DNA of 16,984 nucleotides from an uncultured Mycoplasmatota bacterium (GTDB lineage: Bacteria; Bacillota_I; Bacilli_A; RF39; UBA660): assembly GCA_947645535.1 (NCBI GenBank), contig CANSDD010000026.1:1-16984 (forward strand). Reading direction: 5' to 3'. Under the pieces are notes generated by a model. The model saw only the letters and a program-made list of their open reading frames with translations. It was not told the DNA's origin and ran no database searches. Shown one piece after another: positions 1 to 6,771 of the stretch (positions within the stretch are counted from its first letter, which is position 1; each line of letters starts with the position of its first letter). The translations under genes and the position numbers were made by a program.

Positions 1-124
1 CTTAAATATAAAGTATCATATTTTGAATGATTTTTCTATTTGCTATTTAACTAGCGCAACGCGTTATTTTATGAATTTTAAATATTATTTTTTATTTTCC
101 TTGAGGTGTAAATTATGATATTCA

Positions 125-133
125 TGTTATAAT
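125..133 (+). promoter_or_regulatory. Extended -10 promoter in the left intergenic region
   Basis: TATAAT at 128-133 is preceded by TG plus one base at 125-127, which is the extended -10 form recognised by sigma-A without a good -35. I see no convincing -35 at the usual distance; TTGAGG at 101-106 is 21 bases away, which is too far. A start of transcription near 140 would give a leader with a good SD (AGGAGG, 146-151) but no ORF worth the name behind it. Confidence 0.55.
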
Positions 134-139
134 ATAGTC

Positions 140-282
140 AGATTTAGGAGGAAAAAGTGATATTATTTTAAATAGTGATCCTGTCAAAAGGTTAACATTT
201 AAGCCTTCAAATTATAAGATAAGAAAATAAAAAGCATTATTAACTTATGATGTAGAATTGCACATTGTAATTCTATTTTTTT
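140..282 (+). other. Short transcription unit without an intact ORF (dead small gene or small RNA)
   Basis: The stretch runs from the predicted start near 140 to the terminator at 253-282. AGGAGG at 146-151 sits at proper spacing before GTG at 157, but that frame stops after four codons. A different frame (from 159) reads about 21 residues, including DPVKRLTFKPSNYKIRK, before a stop, but it has no start codon. One frameshift near 157-160 would join SD, start and this peptide, so a decayed small gene is one reading; a small non-coding RNA of about 140 nt is the other. No family was recognised. Confidence 0.35.
253..282 (+). terminator. Intrinsic terminator ending the ORF-less unit
   Basis: A 10-bp stem (TAGAATTGCA with TGTAATTCTA, one G-U pair) encloses a 3-nt loop (CAT, 263-265) and is followed by seven T at 276-282. 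It is a textbook Rho-independent terminator for the plus strand. Confidence 0.75.
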
Positions 283-348
283 ACACTAATTTCCAAAATA
301 AGAATATACTATTTGTGAAAGCGTAGAAGAAAAAAAGAAGAAAACTAT

Positions 349-396
349 GTAAATTAGGAATATAATTTACCTAAAATGGATATCCTAAAAATAGGA
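349..396 (+). repeat. Two adjacent small inverted repeats
   Basis: GTAAATTA (349-356) and TAATTTAC (363-370) are perfect 8-bp inverted repeats with a 6-nt loop. TCCTA (383-387) and TAGGA (392-396) form a second short hairpin around AAAA. Neither is followed by a T run. They lie in the gene-free 283-543 stretch, where I see no ORF or known RNA family. The stems are AU-rich and could be chance in DNA of this composition. Confidence 0.4.
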
Positions 397-543
397 CATC
401 TTTGTAAAGAAACTGATAGTACAGAAGAAATTTTTTCATAATTAGTCAGATTAAAAGTATAAAAATTATGTAGAAGAAAAATTTACCAATATAAACTTGC
501 TTACCTTAGGGTACGTTACTGCGGTAGCGTTTTATATAGATTT

Positions 544-566
544 GAGGCATAAAAATGCCTCTTTTT
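544..566 (+). terminator. Strong intrinsic terminator upstream of dnaG
   Basis: GAGGCAT (544-550) and ATGCCTC (555-561) form a perfect 7-bp stem with an AAAA loop, followed by five T (562-566). It ends 81 bases before the dnaG start. It either isolates the dnaG operon from upstream transcription or ends a transcript covering 283-543, where I find no gene. No clear alternative (antiterminating) fold was seen. Confidence 0.8.
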
Positions 567-647
567 GTGTAAAATTGAAAAAAATTTCAAAAAAAGTAAG
601 GATTTTAAAAAGTTTTGTCGTATATTAATAGTAGGGAGTCTGATATT

Positions 648-2396
648 ATGAGGCGATTAAGTACAGAAGAAATTAATCATATAGTTTCTAGTGTTGACAT
701 TGTTGATGTTGTATCAAATTATGTTTCATTAACTCCAAAAGGAAAAAATTTTTTTGGTGTTTGTCCGTTTCATAATGACAATCATCCTAGTATGAGTGTT
801 TCCAGAGAAAAACAGATTTATACTTGTTTCTCATGTGGAGCTACTGGAACTGTTGTTAATTTTATTGAGGATTTTGAGCATGTATCTTTTATAGAAGCAC
901 TTAAGATAGTTGCAGATCATGCAGGAATTTCTTTAGATATTGGAAAAGTAGATAAAAAATTATCTAATACTAATAATCCTCTTTATGAAATTTATGATAT
1001 CGCTTCTAAATTTTATTCAAATAATATCAATACTTCGTTTGGAAAAGAGGCAAAAGACTATTTAAAAGAAAGGAATATAGATGAAGCGATTATTAAAGAA
1101 TTTGGAATTGGTTTAGCACTCAAAAAACATGATATGTTATTAACGTTGCTTACAAACAAAAAATTTGATATGAATCTACTTATGAAAAGCGGACTAATTG
1201 GTAGAAACGATTATGGATATCTTGATTCTTATTATAATCGAATTATGTTCCCTTTGTGGGATATCAATGGTAGAGTGGTTGGATTTAGTGGTCGTATTTT
1301 CCACGGAGAAGAAGGTTCAAAATACATCAATTCTAAAGAGTCTGAAATCTTTAAAAAAGGAGAATTATTGTATAACTATCATAGAGCCAAAGATGAAGCT
1401 AGAAGAGAAGATAAAATTATCATTATGGAAGGCTTTATGGATGTTATTAGGGCAAATACAATTGGAATTAAAAATGTAATTGCAATGATGGGAACAGCTG
1501 TTACAAAAGAACAAGCTACTTTAATAAGACGTATGGCAAAAGAAGTTATCTTATGCTTTGATGGAGATAGAGCGGGAGCAAAAGCAACCTTATCTTGCTC
1601 AGAAGAATTATTAAAGTTAAATGTGATACCCAAAATAGTGCGTTTAGAAGAGAATTTAGATCCAGATGAATATATTTCAAAATATGGAAAAGAACGTTTC
1701 CTAGGTAAACTAAATAATCCAATGAATGTTATGGATTTTAAATTATCTTATTTAAAACAAGAAAAAGATTTATCTAGTAATCAAGATGTTGCTAAATATG
1801 TCAATGATGTTTTATTAGAATTAACTAAAATAGATGATGAAGTTTTAAGGGAATTAACTCTAAAGAAAATAAGTGAAGAATCAAATTTGGAAGTTGAGTT
1901 TCTGAAATCTCAATTGCAAGAAAAACAAGCACCACCAAAAAAAATAGATATGCCAAAAGTAGTACCACAAAGGAAATTAAACAAATATGATAAAGCACAA
2001 ATGTATTTGCTTTATTATATGTTACAAAATGAAGAAATTATTCGGCTATATAATCAAAAAATTACATTTATGCCAAATGAAAAATATCGTAATTTAGCAT
2101 TTCATATTAGTTACTATTATAAAACAAATGGAAATATTAATATAGCTTCTTTGATGAATGAATGTAATGAGAATAAAGATTTATTAAAAACAATTGGTGA
2201 AATAGAACAGCTACGTTTAAAAGAAGAATATACAATAGAAGAAATAGAAGATTATTTAAATACGATTAAAGAATATAATATAAAAAATGGACAAGCTGAA
2301 TTAAGTCAAAAATTGAAAAATGAAAGAGATTTGAGTGAGAAAGTAAAGATTGCTGAAGAAATGATAGCATTAAAAGTAAGGAGAGAGAATGTATGA
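648..2396 (+). CDS. dnaG: DNA primase DnaG
   Basis: DnaG makes the RNA primers for lagging-strand synthesis and works with the replicative helicase at the fork. The 582-residue product has the N-terminal CHC2 zinc domain (C39, H42, C60, C63), the RNA polymerase/TOPRIM core (EGFMD with Glu261, then DGD with Asp305 and Asp307), and a helical C-terminal part matching the helicase-interaction region. I chose ATG 648 over the TTG at 615. AGGGAG (633-638) lies 9 bases before 648, and MRRLSTEEIN followed by the IVDVVSNYV motif is where DnaG proteins normally begin, whereas the extra 11 residues resemble nothing. It is the first gene of the dnaG-rpoD-trmK operon. No unequivocal promoter was found in 567-647; TATATT near 621 is a weak -10 candidate. 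Confidence 0.97.
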   Translation: MRRLSTEEINHIVSSVDIVDVVSNYVSLTPKGKNFFGVCPFHNDNHPSMSVSREKQIYTCFSCGATGTVVNFIEDFEHVSFIEALKIVADHAGISLDIGKVDKKLSNTNNPLYEIYDIASKFYSNNINTSFGKEAKDYLKERNIDEAIIKEFGIGLALKKHDMLLTLLTNKKFDMNLLMKSGLIGRNDYGYLDSYYNRIMFPLWDINGRVVGFSGRIFHGEEGSKYINSKESEIFKKGELLYNYHRAKDEARREDKIIIMEGFMDVIRANTIGIKNVIAMMGTAVTKEQATLIRRMAKEVILCFDGDRAGAKATLSCSEELLKLNVIPKIVRLEENLDPDEYISKYGKERFLGKLNNPMNVMDFKLSYLKQEKDLSSNQDVAKYVNDVLLELTKIDDEVLRELTLKKISEESNLEVEFLKSQLQEKQAPPKKIDMPKVVPQRKLNKYDKAQMYLLYYMLQNEEIIRLYNQKITFMPNEKYRNLAFHISYYYKTNGNINIASLMNECNENKDLLKTIGEIEQLRLKEEYTIEEIEDYLNTIKEYNIKNGQAELSQKLKNERDLSEKVKIAEEMIALKVRRENV

Positions 2397-3481
2397 TAAA
2401 TGAAATTAAAAGTTTCGATGAAAGAAAACAAGAATTAGTAAAAAAAGGAAAAGAAAAAGGATTTATTAGTTATGAGGAATTAGCATCTGCTTTAAAAGGA
2501 CTAGATTTAGATGCAGATTCATTAGATGACTTATATAATTTATTTAATGAAAATAATATTGCAATTGTATCAGAAGAGGAAGATAATGGTGCGAATGGAG
2601 GATCTGTTGATAAGCTTTTATTAGATGATAATGCATTAACGAAAGATTTAACAATCAACGATCCTGTTAGAATGTATTTGAAAGAAATTGGACAAATTAA
2701 ATTACTTAGTATGGAAGAAGAATTGGAGCTTGCTGATCGTATTTTAGCTGGTGACGAAACTGCGAAAACTGTATTAGCAGAAGCTAATTTACGTTTGGTT
2801 GTTAGTATTGCAAAAAGATATGTAGGAAGAGGAATGTTATTTCTAGATTTAATTCAAGAAGGTAATATTGGTCTAATGAAGGCAGTTGATAAATTCGATG
2901 TATCAAAAGGATATAAATTTTCAACTTATGCTACATGGTGGATTAGACAAGCAATTACTAGAGCGATTGCTGATCAAGCACGTACCATTCGTGTTCCTGT
3001 TCATATGGTTGAAACAATCAATAAGTTAGCACGTGTTCAAAGACAGTTAACACTAGAACTTAATCGTGAACCAAGTGAAGAAGAATTAGCCAAAAAAATG
3101 AATGTATCAGTAGATAAAATTAGAGATATTTATAAAATTTCACAAGAGCCAGTTAGCTTAGAGACTCCTATTGGAGAAGAAGAAGATTCTCATTTAGGTG
3201 ATTTTGTTCCAGATGAGAGAAATATGAGTCCAGAAGAATATGCGACAAATGAAATGTTAAAAGATGAAATTTCAGAAGTATTATTAACACTTACAGAAAG
3301 AGAAGAAAAAGTAATTCGTTTGCGTTTTGGGCTTGAAGATGGAAAATCTAGAACATTAGAAGAAGTTGGTCAAATGTTTGGAGTAACAAGAGAAAGAATT
3401 AGACAAATTGAAGCAAAAGCACTTCGTAAACTTCGTCATCCATCACGTTCACGTAAATTAAAAGATTATATGGGTGATTAA
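2393..3481 (+). CDS. rpoD: Principal RNA polymerase sigma factor (sigma-A/RpoD)
   Basis: This is the housekeeping sigma factor that brings RNA polymerase to TATAAT/TTGACA promoters. The 362 residues hold a short region 1.1 (about 1-75), region 1.2 (DPVRMYLKEIGQIKLLS), region 2 with the core-binding DLIQEGNIGLMKAVDKFD and the -10-melting FSTYATWWIRQAITRAI block, region 3, and region 4.2 with the helix-turn-helix TLEEVGQMFGVTRERIRQIE that reads the -35. The length is typical of Bacillota SigA. The ATG overlaps the dnaG stop as ATGA, and AAGGAG lies about 9 bases before it inside dnaG, so the two are translationally coupled. The dnaG-rpoD pairing is the classic macromolecular synthesis operon. 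The promoters seen elsewhere in this window fit this sigma factor. Confidence 0.98.
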   Translation: MINEIKSFDERKQELVKKGKEKGFISYEELASALKGLDLDADSLDDLYNLFNENNIAIVSEEEDNGANGGSVDKLLLDDNALTKDLTINDPVRMYLKEIGQIKLLSMEEELELADRILAGDETAKTVLAEANLRLVVSIAKRYVGRGMLFLDLIQEGNIGLMKAVDKFDVSKGYKFSTYATWWIRQAITRAIADQARTIRVPVHMVETINKLARVQRQLTLELNREPSEEELAKKMNVSVDKIRDIYKISQEPVSLETPIGEEEDSHLGDFVPDERNMSPEEYATNEMLKDEISEVLLTLTEREEKVIRLRFGLEDGKSRTLEEVGQMFGVTRERIRQIEAKALRKLRHPSRSRKLKDYMGD

Positions 3482-4131
3482 TGATTTTATCTAAAAGATT
3501 AAAAGCAATTACTGAATATATAGAAGAAGGAGTAAGAGTTATTGATGTAGGTTGTGACCATGCTCTTTTAGACATTTATTTAACACTAGAAAAGAAAAAT
3601 AAATGTATTGCAAGTGATATTAATTTAAATGTATTAGCAAAAACAAAAGAAATGATTTCTTCTTATGGACTAGAAAAGGAAATAGAAATTGTGCAAAGTG
3701 ATGGAATTGATAACATCGAAATAGAAAAAGATGATATTGTTGTGATTGCTGGAATGGGAACATCTACAATATTACATATTTTAAGAGAAAAAAAGCCAAA
3801 TAATCTAATTATTCAAAGCAATAATGACTTAGATATTTTAAGAAGAAAAGTGATAGAAAAAGGATATATTATAGAAGATGAAAAAGCTGTTTTTGAAAAA
3901 GGTATTTATTATGTCATTATCAAGTTTTGTAAAGGAAATCAAGAATATTTAGAAGAAGATTATTTATTTGGTCCTATTTTAAGAGAAAAAAAAGAGGAAG
4001 AAATGGTATCTTATTTTAAAGAATTGCTTTTGAGTAAAGAAAAAATAGTGAAACAAATTCCAGATAATCATAAAGAGAAAAAACGATTTATAAATGAAAT
4101 TAAAATGTTAAAAGAAATATTAAAAAGTTAA
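3481..4131 (+). CDS. trmK: tRNA (adenine-22-N1)-methyltransferase TrmK
   Basis: TrmK (B. subtilis YqfN) uses SAM to methylate N1 of A22 in the D-arm of some tRNAs. The 216-residue product has the expected Rossmann methyltransferase start: motif I VIDVGCDHALLDIYL (residues 20-34), an acidic ASDIN for the SAM ribose, and the family signature AGMG, here followed by T where relatives usually have G. The C-terminal third is a Lys/Glu-rich helical tail as in the family. Its ATG shares one base with the rpoD TAA (TAATG), and GGTGAT at the rpoD end serves as SD. This position after sigA is normal in Bacillota. The Nif3-like gene that commonly follows trmK is not here; a terminator and a pseudogene follow instead. 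Confidence 0.92.
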   Translation: MILSKRLKAITEYIEEGVRVIDVGCDHALLDIYLTLEKKNKCIASDINLNVLAKTKEMISSYGLEKEIEIVQSDGIDNIEIEKDDIVVIAGMGTSTILHILREKKPNNLIIQSNNDLDILRRKVIEKGYIIEDEKAVFEKGIYYVIIKFCKGNQEYLEEDYLFGPILREKKEEEMVSYFKELLLSKEKIVKQIPDNHKEKKRFINEIKMLKEILKS

Positions 4132-4134
4132 AGG

Positions 4135-4170
4135 AACTATAATGAAATAAAAATTCATATAGTTTTTTTT
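4135..4170 (+). terminator. Terminator of the dnaG-rpoD-trmK operon
   Basis: AACTATAATGAA pairs with TTCATATAGTT (one bulged A) around a short A-rich loop, and eight T follow at 4163-4170. It begins three bases after the trmK stop. Confidence 0.8.
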
Positions 4171-4330
4171 GTTTTCTAAAATTTATAATTTTATTTTTCT
4201 CTAATCGTTATTGTTATAAATAGTAAAAATCTGTCTAGAAAATTTGAAAAAATAGTGAAACTATTGGTGTAAAAATGGAGAATTTGTAATTTTACTTATT
4301 TTTCATGGCATGTTAGAATGCATAGCATAA

Positions 4331-4966
4331 AGAAGGCAGAATATACCAATCAAAGTAAAAGGAAGAAATGTAAAGCTTTTAAAACAGCGAAAACTTATTT
4401 CAAAAAGCGATGGAATCGATGAAGAACGTAAGTATATTATTGAAATGAAAAGTCCAGATGAAATAACAGATGACTATAAAATACTAATTCTTTCGGATTG
4501 ATTTTTCAAGACTATGTTTTTAAATGAAAATAGAAAAGAATATTCTTGTTTATTATTATCATATCTTTTGAATATTCCTTATGATGAATTATTATCAAAA
4601 TTAGAATTTGGAAAAAATGAGTTAGATAAACGAAAAAATTCTTTAAAAGGAGAAAGAGCAGATTTTATTGCTTATATAAATGGAGCAGCAATAGAGATAG
4701 AAATTAATTGTAATGATAGTATAAAAACATTAGAGAAAAATATAGAATATATGGATCGATTATATTCTAAAGAAGTAAAACGTGGAGGAAAATATTATTA
4801 TAGACAAAGTATTTTAGTAAATATCAATAATTTTGCATTTAAAGGAAAAGAAGAAGTAAAATATATTTGTTATATAACAGATAATGATAATGAAGCAATC
4901 ATAGATAAAAAAATACTAACATATAATTTATTATGGAGATTACAGGCTTATCAAAAAAACAAGTAG
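4331..4966 (+). pseudogene. Broken PD-(D/E)XK nuclease-family (Rpn-type) transposase
   Basis: The recognisable part is the 150-residue ORF from 4514, which matches the PD-(D/E)XK family often called Rpn-type recombination-promoting nucleases or putative transposases. It has FLNENRKEY, KNELDK, GERADF with Asp50, the EIEIN active-site strand (Glu61, Glu63) and QSILVNINNF. In the same frame, homologous-looking sequence extends upstream (SKSDGIDEERKYIIEMKSPDE) but is cut by TGA at 4499-4501, where LSD-stop-FFKTMF suggests one sense codon became a stop, and by TAA at 4328-4330. ATG 4310 is in frame before both. The C-terminus ends at residue 150, whereas I recall relatives being much longer. I read it as a decayed gene; the piece from 4514 may still be translated, but I see no SD before it. 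The call TGA = stop rests on the rest of the window using the standard code. Confidence 0.8.
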
Positions 4967-4996
4967 AAGCATATCGTAATTAAAATTGGGATAAAA

Positions 4997-5034
4997 ATAT
5001 TACTTGTACTTGATTGAACGTTTTATATTACTTG
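4997..5034 (+). repeat. Direct repeat ATATTACTTG overlapping a -35
   Basis: The 10-mer ATATTACTTG occurs at 4997-5006 and again at 5025-5034, start to start 28 bases. The second copy overlaps the -35 of the Nudix-regulator promoter, so the pair is a possible operator. The function is inferred from position only. Confidence 0.45.
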
Positions 5035-5060
5035 CTCTTTTTTCTTTTCCTTGATATAAT
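5032..5060 (+). promoter_or_regulatory. Sigma-A promoter of the Nudix regulator-rhodanese pair
   Basis: TTGCTC (5032-5037) and a perfect TATAAT (5055-5060) are 17 bases apart with a pyrimidine-rich spacer. The start would fall near 5067, giving a leader of roughly 20 bases with the SD AAGAGGG before ATG 5086. Confidence 0.75.
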
Positions 5061-5085
5061 TAAAATGTAAAAAAGAGGGATATTT

Positions 5086-5907
5086 ATGGAGAAAATATAC
5101 AAAAGTGAAGAAGAATTTTTAAAAGATTATAATTCTGATGATTTTGAAAAATTATCATTAACCGCTGATATTTTATTATTTAGCGTTTCAGATGGTGGAA
5201 AAGATAATTATAGAAAATTAAATGAAAAATATTTTAGTATTTTATTAGTAAAAAGAGATACTTATCCGTTTAAAGATAAATGGTGTTTACCTGGAGGATT
5301 TGTAGGGATTGATGAAGCGATAGATGATGCTGCTGTGCGTGTTTTGAGGGCAGAAACAAACTTACATAATATTTATATGGAGCAACTTTATACATTTGGA
5401 AATGTGAATAGAGATCCTAGAATGAGAGTGATTAGTACCTCTTTTCTAGCACTTGTAGATAAAAATAAATTAAGAGATACATTATCAGAGAATGCTTCTT
5501 GGTTTAATGTTATGATATTAGAAGATGAAAAAGAAATACATATCACATTAGATAATGGAAACGAAAAAATTTCTTTTATAGCAGTTAAAAAACTTATTTC
5601 AAAGTCAACAGAACGTTATGATTATGAGATTAAAAATAATGATAAATTAGCCTTTGATCATGCACTTGTTATTACAACTGGAATTTCTAGATTAAAGAAC
5701 AAAGTAAATTATACAGATATCGTATTTCATATGATGCCAGAGTATTTTACGTTAGGTGAATTACAACAAGTGTATGAAGTAATATTAGGAAAAAAATTAT
5801 TAGATCCAGCTTTTCGTAGAATTATTGCTGATAAAGTAGAAAAAACAAATAAGATGAAAACTGGTGAAGGTCATAGGCCATCTGTATTATTTCGTTATAA
5901 AAAGTAA
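5086..5907 (+). CDS. Nudix-domain transcriptional regulator, NrtR-like
   Basis: The 273-residue protein joins a Nudix domain (about 20-160) to a C-terminal winged helix (about 205-273). The latter has MPEYFTLGELQQVYEVILGK and a final GEGHRPSVLFRYKK, both typical of NrtR-type regulators. The Nudix box begins G71-x5-E77-x7-R85, but V86 replaces the usual Glu of REU, A89 replaces one Glu of the EE pair (E90 remains), and N92 replaces Gly. Such loss is known in NrtR proteins, which sense ADP-ribose or related ligands rather than hydrolyse them, so I infer a sensor-repressor. NrtR usually controls NAD metabolism genes, but none lie nearby; the only co-transcribed gene is the rhodanese lipoprotein. 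A weakly active Nudix hydrolase remains possible. It has a good promoter of its own and may regulate itself. Confidence 0.85.
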   Translation: MEKIYKSEEEFLKDYNSDDFEKLSLTADILLFSVSDGGKDNYRKLNEKYFSILLVKRDTYPFKDKWCLPGGFVGIDEAIDDAAVRVLRAETNLHNIYMEQLYTFGNVNRDPRMRVISTSFLALVDKNKLRDTLSENASWFNVMILEDEKEIHITLDNGNEKISFIAVKKLISKSTERYDYEIKNNDKLAFDHALVITTGISRLKNKVNYTDIVFHMMPEYFTLGELQQVYEVILGKKLLDPAFRRIIADKVEKTNKMKTGEGHRPSVLFRYKK

Positions 5908-5920
5908 AGGAGAGAAATTT

Positions 5921-6331
5921 ATGAAAAAATTATTTGTGATAGGAATAATGTGTTTATTATTAGTAGGATGCAGTAAAGCAACAAATGAAAATAATAATGA
6001 GAAGACGAGTAGTTATAAAACAATTACAGCAAAAGAAGCATATGATATGATGGATGGAGATGTGATTATATTAGATGTGAGAACAGAAGCTGAATATGAA
6101 GATACACATATTAAGGGAGCGATTAATATACCTTTAGATGAAATAGATGAGAATACTCTACATGAAGTAGATGAATTAGAATCTAAAGAGGTAATCATTC
6201 TTGTTTATTGCGCAAGTGGAAATAGAAGCAAACAAGCATCTAGTAAATTGGCTAAGCTAGGATATATCAATGTTTATGATTTTGGTGGCATATCTAGTTG
6301 GAATTATGGGGTAGTAGATGGAAAAAGCTGA
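5921..6331 (+). CDS. Rhodanese-domain lipoprotein
   Basis: This 136-residue protein begins with a lipoprotein signal (MKK, hydrophobic stretch, lipobox LVGC with C17 as the lipidated residue), followed by a short Asn/Glu-rich linker and one rhodanese domain (about 33-133). The domain shows ILDVRTEAEYEDTHIKGAINIPL and the active loop C97-ASGN-R102-S, so the persulfide-carrying cysteine is intact. It should sit on the outer face of the membrane and handle sulfane sulfur or act in thiol chemistry; the substrate is unknown. I use ATG 5921, with AAAGGAGAG just before it, rather than an in-frame ATG at 5864 inside the upstream gene, because only 5921 gives a signal peptide at the N-terminus. It lies 13 bases after the Nudix regulator stop, probably in one operon. 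Confidence 0.9.
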   Translation: MKKLFVIGIMCLLLVGCSKATNENNNEKTSSYKTITAKEAYDMMDGDVIILDVRTEAEYEDTHIKGAINIPLDEIDENTLHEVDELESKEVIILVYCASGNRSKQASSKLAKLGYINVYDFGGISSWNYGVVDGKS

Positions 6332-6596
6332 AAATACAATATATAGTGTAATGAAAGCAATAGAATAAAAATATCTTAATTCACTAGTAGATAATGAAGA
6401 ATTATCATTACCACTAACGGTTACTTGTAATGGGGATTCTTGTACTTATAATGGAGAAACAATACTACTTTCATTAGAAAAATTTCCAGTAGGAACAATT
6501 GTACTTGGAACAAATGGAAAAATTGAAGATAATTTAAATCTTCAAATGAATGATTATAGTTGTTCCATCAATTGTGAAGTTGTAAAGTGTAAATAG
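6318..6596 (+). pseudogene. Remnant of a small secreted, probably pseudopilin-like protein
   Basis: In the frame of ATG 6318, which overlaps the rhodanese 3' end, the sequence reads 16 residues to a TAA at 6366-6368 and then 75 more codons to TAG at 6594-6596. The second part contains TCNGDSCTYNGET, GTIVLGTNGKIE and a closing NDYSCSINCEVVKCK. This Cys-Gly pattern (CNG..C, PVG.IVLG..GKI, Y.C....C) resembles the C-terminal globular part of type IV pilin-like proteins in uncultured Bacillota. The prepilin leader and hydrophobic helix are absent and no SD is seen before 6318. I infer a truncated, dead gene. The pilin assignment rests on recalled pattern only; a different small secreted protein is possible. 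Confidence 0.55.
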
Positions 6597-6612
6597 ACTA
6601 TAGGTGAAAATG

Positions 6613-6674
6613 AAAGCATTTAGAAAATTAAAACTTTGTAGAAATAGAAAATATTCTAGAAAGCTTTTTTTTTT
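6613..6674 (+). terminator. Possible terminator after the pilin-like remnant
   Basis: Ten T run from 6665 to 6674. AAAGC (6613-6617) can pair with GCTTT (6663-6667), and TAGAA with TTCTA inside it; a small local hairpin TAGAA-AATA-TTCTA also exists. The outer loop is long and the pairing imperfect, so this is a weaker terminator than the others. It would end the Nudix-rhodanese transcript. Confidence 0.4.
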
Positions 6675-6683
6675 GCAATAACA

Positions 6684-6712
6684 TTGACAATTATAATATT
6701 TGTTGTTAAAAT
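6684..6712 (+). promoter_or_regulatory. Strong sigma-A promoter of the orphan coiled-coil gene
   Basis: There is a perfect TTGACA (6684-6689), a 17-base spacer, and TAAAAT (6707-6712) preceded by TG plus one base, the extended -10 form. The predicted start near 6719 leaves a leader of about 50 bases. Confidence 0.82.
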
Positions 6713-6771
6713 ACAAACTAAATTAAGTCTGAAAAAAAGATTAAAGTAGTAGTAGAAACGGAGAAATGAAA

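Noticed and set aside
51..66. GC-rich short palindromic stretch (AACGCGTT) in the left intergenic region
   Set aside because: It is too short to call an operator or origin element, and there are no DnaA-box clusters around it.
505..566. T-box-like sequence (AGGGTACGTTACTGCGG) followed by a terminator upstream of dnaG
   Set aside because: It only partly resembles the T-box core; the UGGN that pairs with the tRNA acceptor end is missing, the terminator does not share the antiterminator strand, and no specifier stem was found. The downstream gene is also not a T-box target.
1198..1479. Plus-strand ORF of 93 residues inside dnaG
   Set aside because: An out-of-frame shadow of the TOPRIM region of dnaG with no SD.
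2394..2399. Possible reassignment of TGA to Trp (dnaG TGA is followed at once by TAA)
   Set aside because: All Trp in the housekeeping genes are TGG, those genes read full length without internal TGA, and transketolase ends naturally at TGA within a terminator.
4257..4271. Small hairpin AATAGT-GAA-ACTATT in the gap after trmK
   Set aside because: There is no T run and no adjacent gene to regulate; a six-base AU-rich stem is expected by chance.
6534..6716. Minus-strand ORF of 60 residues
   Set aside because: Low-complexity Phe/Tyr/Leu sequence opposite the pilin-like remnant and the next promoter, with no SD and no recognisable motif.
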